Shown here: positions 5,393 through 6,404 of the stretch, piece by piece
Layout: the number at the start of each line of letters is the position of its first letter
Numbering within the stretch: position 1 is the stretch's first letter
NCBI GenBank assembly: GCA_937132175.1
Contig: CAKZNU010000070.1
Coordinates: 1 to 6,404, forward strand
Length of the DNA stretch: 6,404 nt
Direction: 5' to 3'
Origin: an uncultured euryarchaeote
GTDB taxonomy: Archaea; Nanohalarchaeota; Nanosalinia; Nanosalinales; Nanosalinaceae
Made by a program: the position numbers and the translations under genes
Notes under the pieces: generated by a model
Told to the model about the DNA's origin: nothing
Seen by the model: the letters and a program-made list of their open reading frames with translations, nothing else
Database searches by the model: none

Positions 5393-6202
5393 TCAGGAGT
5401 GTTCCTCAATACTTACCCGGACGCTCTCGGGAACTCCATCCCTCAGCTCGTGGTCTATCCTTGCCATAAAGAACTGTGTATACGGAGAGTTTCTGGCCTG
5501 GTCTCTCACAGATCTCTGGTTGCTTGAGAGAAGACTTTTAGCATCGTCTTCTGTGGTTTTTGCCTCAAGGAAAAGTATCTTGAAGTCCTCTATCTCCGGT
5601 ATTTCCAGTCTCAGCCTTGACGGTGCAAAGCTGTCCCCGGAGTAATCCCGTACCTCGAAGGAGGTATCAGAGCCGGACCCGGATCTAACCGCGTAGAATG
5701 AGAAATCTATGAACGGATTCCTGAGTTCCCTGAAACGTTCGAAGAGGTCTTCCGGGGACTTCAATACGTTTTTGCGTACATGTTCTCTCAGTTTTTTCTC
5801 CTTCTTCCCGGAGTGTTTCACTGTGTTTCCCTCTATCCGTATTTCTCCTCTCTCCGGTCTTCCTGATGCTCTGTATCTCTGAGAAGGAGAGTCTTTATTC
5901 ACCAGATGCAGGTCATCTCTTATCTCCCAGCTTCCTCCAAGCGCCGACGTAACCTGGTCTAGTATCCTCTTCCGACATATCCTGATTATTTCCTCTCCCA
6001 TGAAGCCCTGGAGCTTTCTCCTCTTCATATCGTCCAGACTCAGATCTATATCAAGACTCAAATCCTCTTTCTCCTTGCTGTTGTAGGCATCCAAGGTGGG
6101 TACTCCCAGACTTCTTCTCCTGTTTCTTGCCTCCTTCTCTGATACCCCGAGCTCTCTGGCCAGCTCACGAATGCTTAACTTCTCAAGATCTTTCTCAGAC
6201 AG
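5393..6202 (-). CDS. Candidate HTH plus PD-(D/E)XK nuclease-like protein, uncertain start
   Basis: Family not recognised. From the first ordinary start (TTG at 6094) it is 233 residues. Counting from there, it shows a pattern like a PD-(D/E)XK nuclease core: GFMGEEI (30-36) with an acidic helix, FIDF with D130, FKILFLEAKT (171-180) giving E177-x-K179 at the end of a hydrophobic strand, and a helix with Q199 followed by the strand TQFFMARID. The middle (75-125) is basic and could contact DNA. The open frame continues upstream of the TTG into clearly protein-like sequence: LSIRELARELGVSEKEARN and RRRSLGVPT, a helix-turn-helix. No ATG, GTG or TTG exists in frame above 6094 before the TAG at about 6236-6238. 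The boundary given uses a CTG at 6202 preceded by GGTGGG and a TATA-like element; this start is inferred. A start-codon mutation or a sequencing indel is the alternative. It is divergent from the photolyase gene. Confidence 0.65.
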   Translation of the reverse strand: MSEKDLEKLSIRELARELGVSEKEARNRRRSLGVPTLDAYNSKEKEDLSLDIDLSLDDMKRRKLQGFMGEEIIRICRKRILDQVTSALGGSWEIRDDLHLVNKDSPSQRYRASGRPERGEIRIEGNTVKHSGKKEKKLREHVRKNVLKSPEDLFERFRELRNPFIDFSFYAVRSGSGSDTSFEVRDYSGDSFAPSRLRLEIPEIEDFKILFLEAKTTEDDAKSLLSSNQRSVRDQARNSPYTQFFMARIDHELRDGVPESVRVSIEEHS

Positions 6203-6236
6203 TTCAACCCACCAGTGTACGTAGGCAACAGAATCC

Positions 6237-6246
6237 TAAAGTAAAT
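6237..6246 (-). promoter_or_regulatory. Possible TATA-like element and short leader for the nuclease-like gene
   Basis: Minus-strand ATTTACTTTA is centred about 39 nt before the proposed CTG at 6202, predicting transcription from about 6216. The short leader would contain GGTGGG (6208-6213), a Shine-Dalgarno-like site 5 nt before that CTG. Less A/T-pure than the other boxes in the window. Confidence 0.35.
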
Positions 6247-6291
6247 TGTGTTTCCGAATTTCTCCATGAGGCTCTCAAACCTTGTACCCCC

Positions 6292-6310
6292 GGAGCGATT
6301 TACAGGCTCC
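6292..6310. promoter_or_regulatory. Short palindrome spanning the probable photolyase TATA element
   Basis: GGAGC (6292-6296) and GCTCC (6306-6310) flank GATTTACAG. The central TTTACA is about 30 nt before the photolyase ATG at 6331, so it could be a weak TATA box covered by an operator-like palindrome. The 5-bp arms are short and could be chance. Confidence 0.3.
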
Positions 6311-6330
6311 AAACTCCTCGGGGTGGAACC

Positions 6331-6404
6331 ATGAATATTCTCTGGCATAGGAACGATCTGCGGGTCCATGATAACCCTGCGGTCGCTGAAACCGGGCGTG
6401 AGAC
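6331..6404 (+). CDS. phr: Deoxyribodipyrimidine photolyase/cryptochrome family, N-terminal fragment (cut by window edge)
   Basis: Only the first 24 codons lie in the window, but they read MNILWHRNDLRVHDNPAVAE, the hallmark first strand and loop of the photolyase/cryptochrome family (usual form: W-x-R-x-D-L-R-x-x-D-N-x-A-L). The full enzyme would be about 450-500 residues, use FAD and blue light to split UV-induced pyrimidine dimers, and carry an antenna-binding Rossmann domain at this end. GGGGTGG (6320-6326) lies 4 nt before the ATG and may act as a ribosome-binding site if the leader includes it. It is transcribed away from the nuclease-like gene, with about 128 nt between their presumed starts. 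Whether it is a CPD photolyase, (6-4) photolyase or cryptochrome cannot be told from this fragment. Confidence 0.88.
   Translation, partial: MNILWHRNDLRVHDNPAVAETGRE

Noticed and set aside
5197..5409. Minus-strand frame of 70 codons overlapping the start of the Ig-like protein
   Set aside because: It overlaps the signal-peptide-coding region in another frame and crosses the operon promoter; no recognisable features.
6275..6310. tRNA-Tyr-like fragment on the minus strand (CTGTAAA loop between GGAGC and GCTCC)
   Set aside because: The anticodon stem would need a 9-nt loop, no acceptor or D arm can be formed, and the following T-arm-like sequence lacks the required closing pair.
6175..6369. 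A 64-codon minus-strand open frame starting MDPQIVPMPEN
   Set aside because: Its first part is antisense to the start of the photolyase gene and its last part overlaps the HTH-coding frame; the peptide looks like no known protein.
6275..6403. A minus-strand frame ending in FHPEEFGACKSLRGYKV that looked like the tail of an upstream gene
   Set aside because: The complementary plus strand encodes the photolyase signature LWHRNDLRVHDNPA, which is far stronger evidence; the minus frame is a shadow with arginine codons unlike the other genes.
1..6404. CRISPR arrays, insertion sequences, rRNA genes and tandem repeats
   Set aside because: No regularly spaced repeats, transposase motifs, terminal inverted repeats or rRNA-like stretches were seen on either strand.

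Overview
The window looks like a piece of a halophilic archaeal chromosome. Four genes have an A/T-only TATA-like octamer or heptamer centred about 24 to 28 nt before a start codon, with little or no leader, which fits archaeal promoters and leaderless mRNAs. Proteins are rich in Asp and Glu, exported proteins carry many N-X-S/T sequons, arginine is mostly AGA/AGG, and base composition is moderate rather than the very high GC of most haloarchaea. A small-genome halophile such as a nanohaloarchaeon would fit, but that placement is inference only.

Layout, left to right. Positions 1-1104 (minus) hold a DNA-repair/redox pair: an endonuclease III homologue, whose stop overlaps the start of a nitroreductase-family protein that runs off the left edge. 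A 78-nt divergent promoter region separates this from two tiny membrane proteins on the plus strand (1183-1499), missed or partly missed by length cut-offs. They converge on a minus-strand block at 1509-5329: a secreted, membrane-anchored protein with Ig-like (NEW3-type) domains, an ABC ATPase and an ABC-2 (NosY-type) permease, linked by 4-nt start/stop overlaps, followed by a sequon-rich lipoprotein with its own apparent promoter. This block is probably one membrane transport or envelope system.

Upstream of that (5393 to about 6202, minus) is an unrecognised protein with features of a PD-(D/E)XK nuclease. An in-frame helix-turn-helix lies upstream of its first ordinary start codon, so its start is likely a CTG or has been lost. 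It is divergent from a DNA photolyase (plus, from 6331) cut by the right edge. Two DNA-repair enzymes (endonuclease III and photolyase) and a possible DNA-binding nuclease therefore lie within 6.4 kb, though nothing shows that they are co-regulated.

No rRNA, tRNA, CRISPR array or insertion sequence was seen, and no gap between genes exceeds about 130 nt. The most interesting points are the missing fourth Fe-S cysteine in endonuclease III, the HTH-plus-nuclease candidate with a non-standard start, the matching GGTG-to-AACTG pattern at two doubtful starts, and the pair of small membrane proteins.
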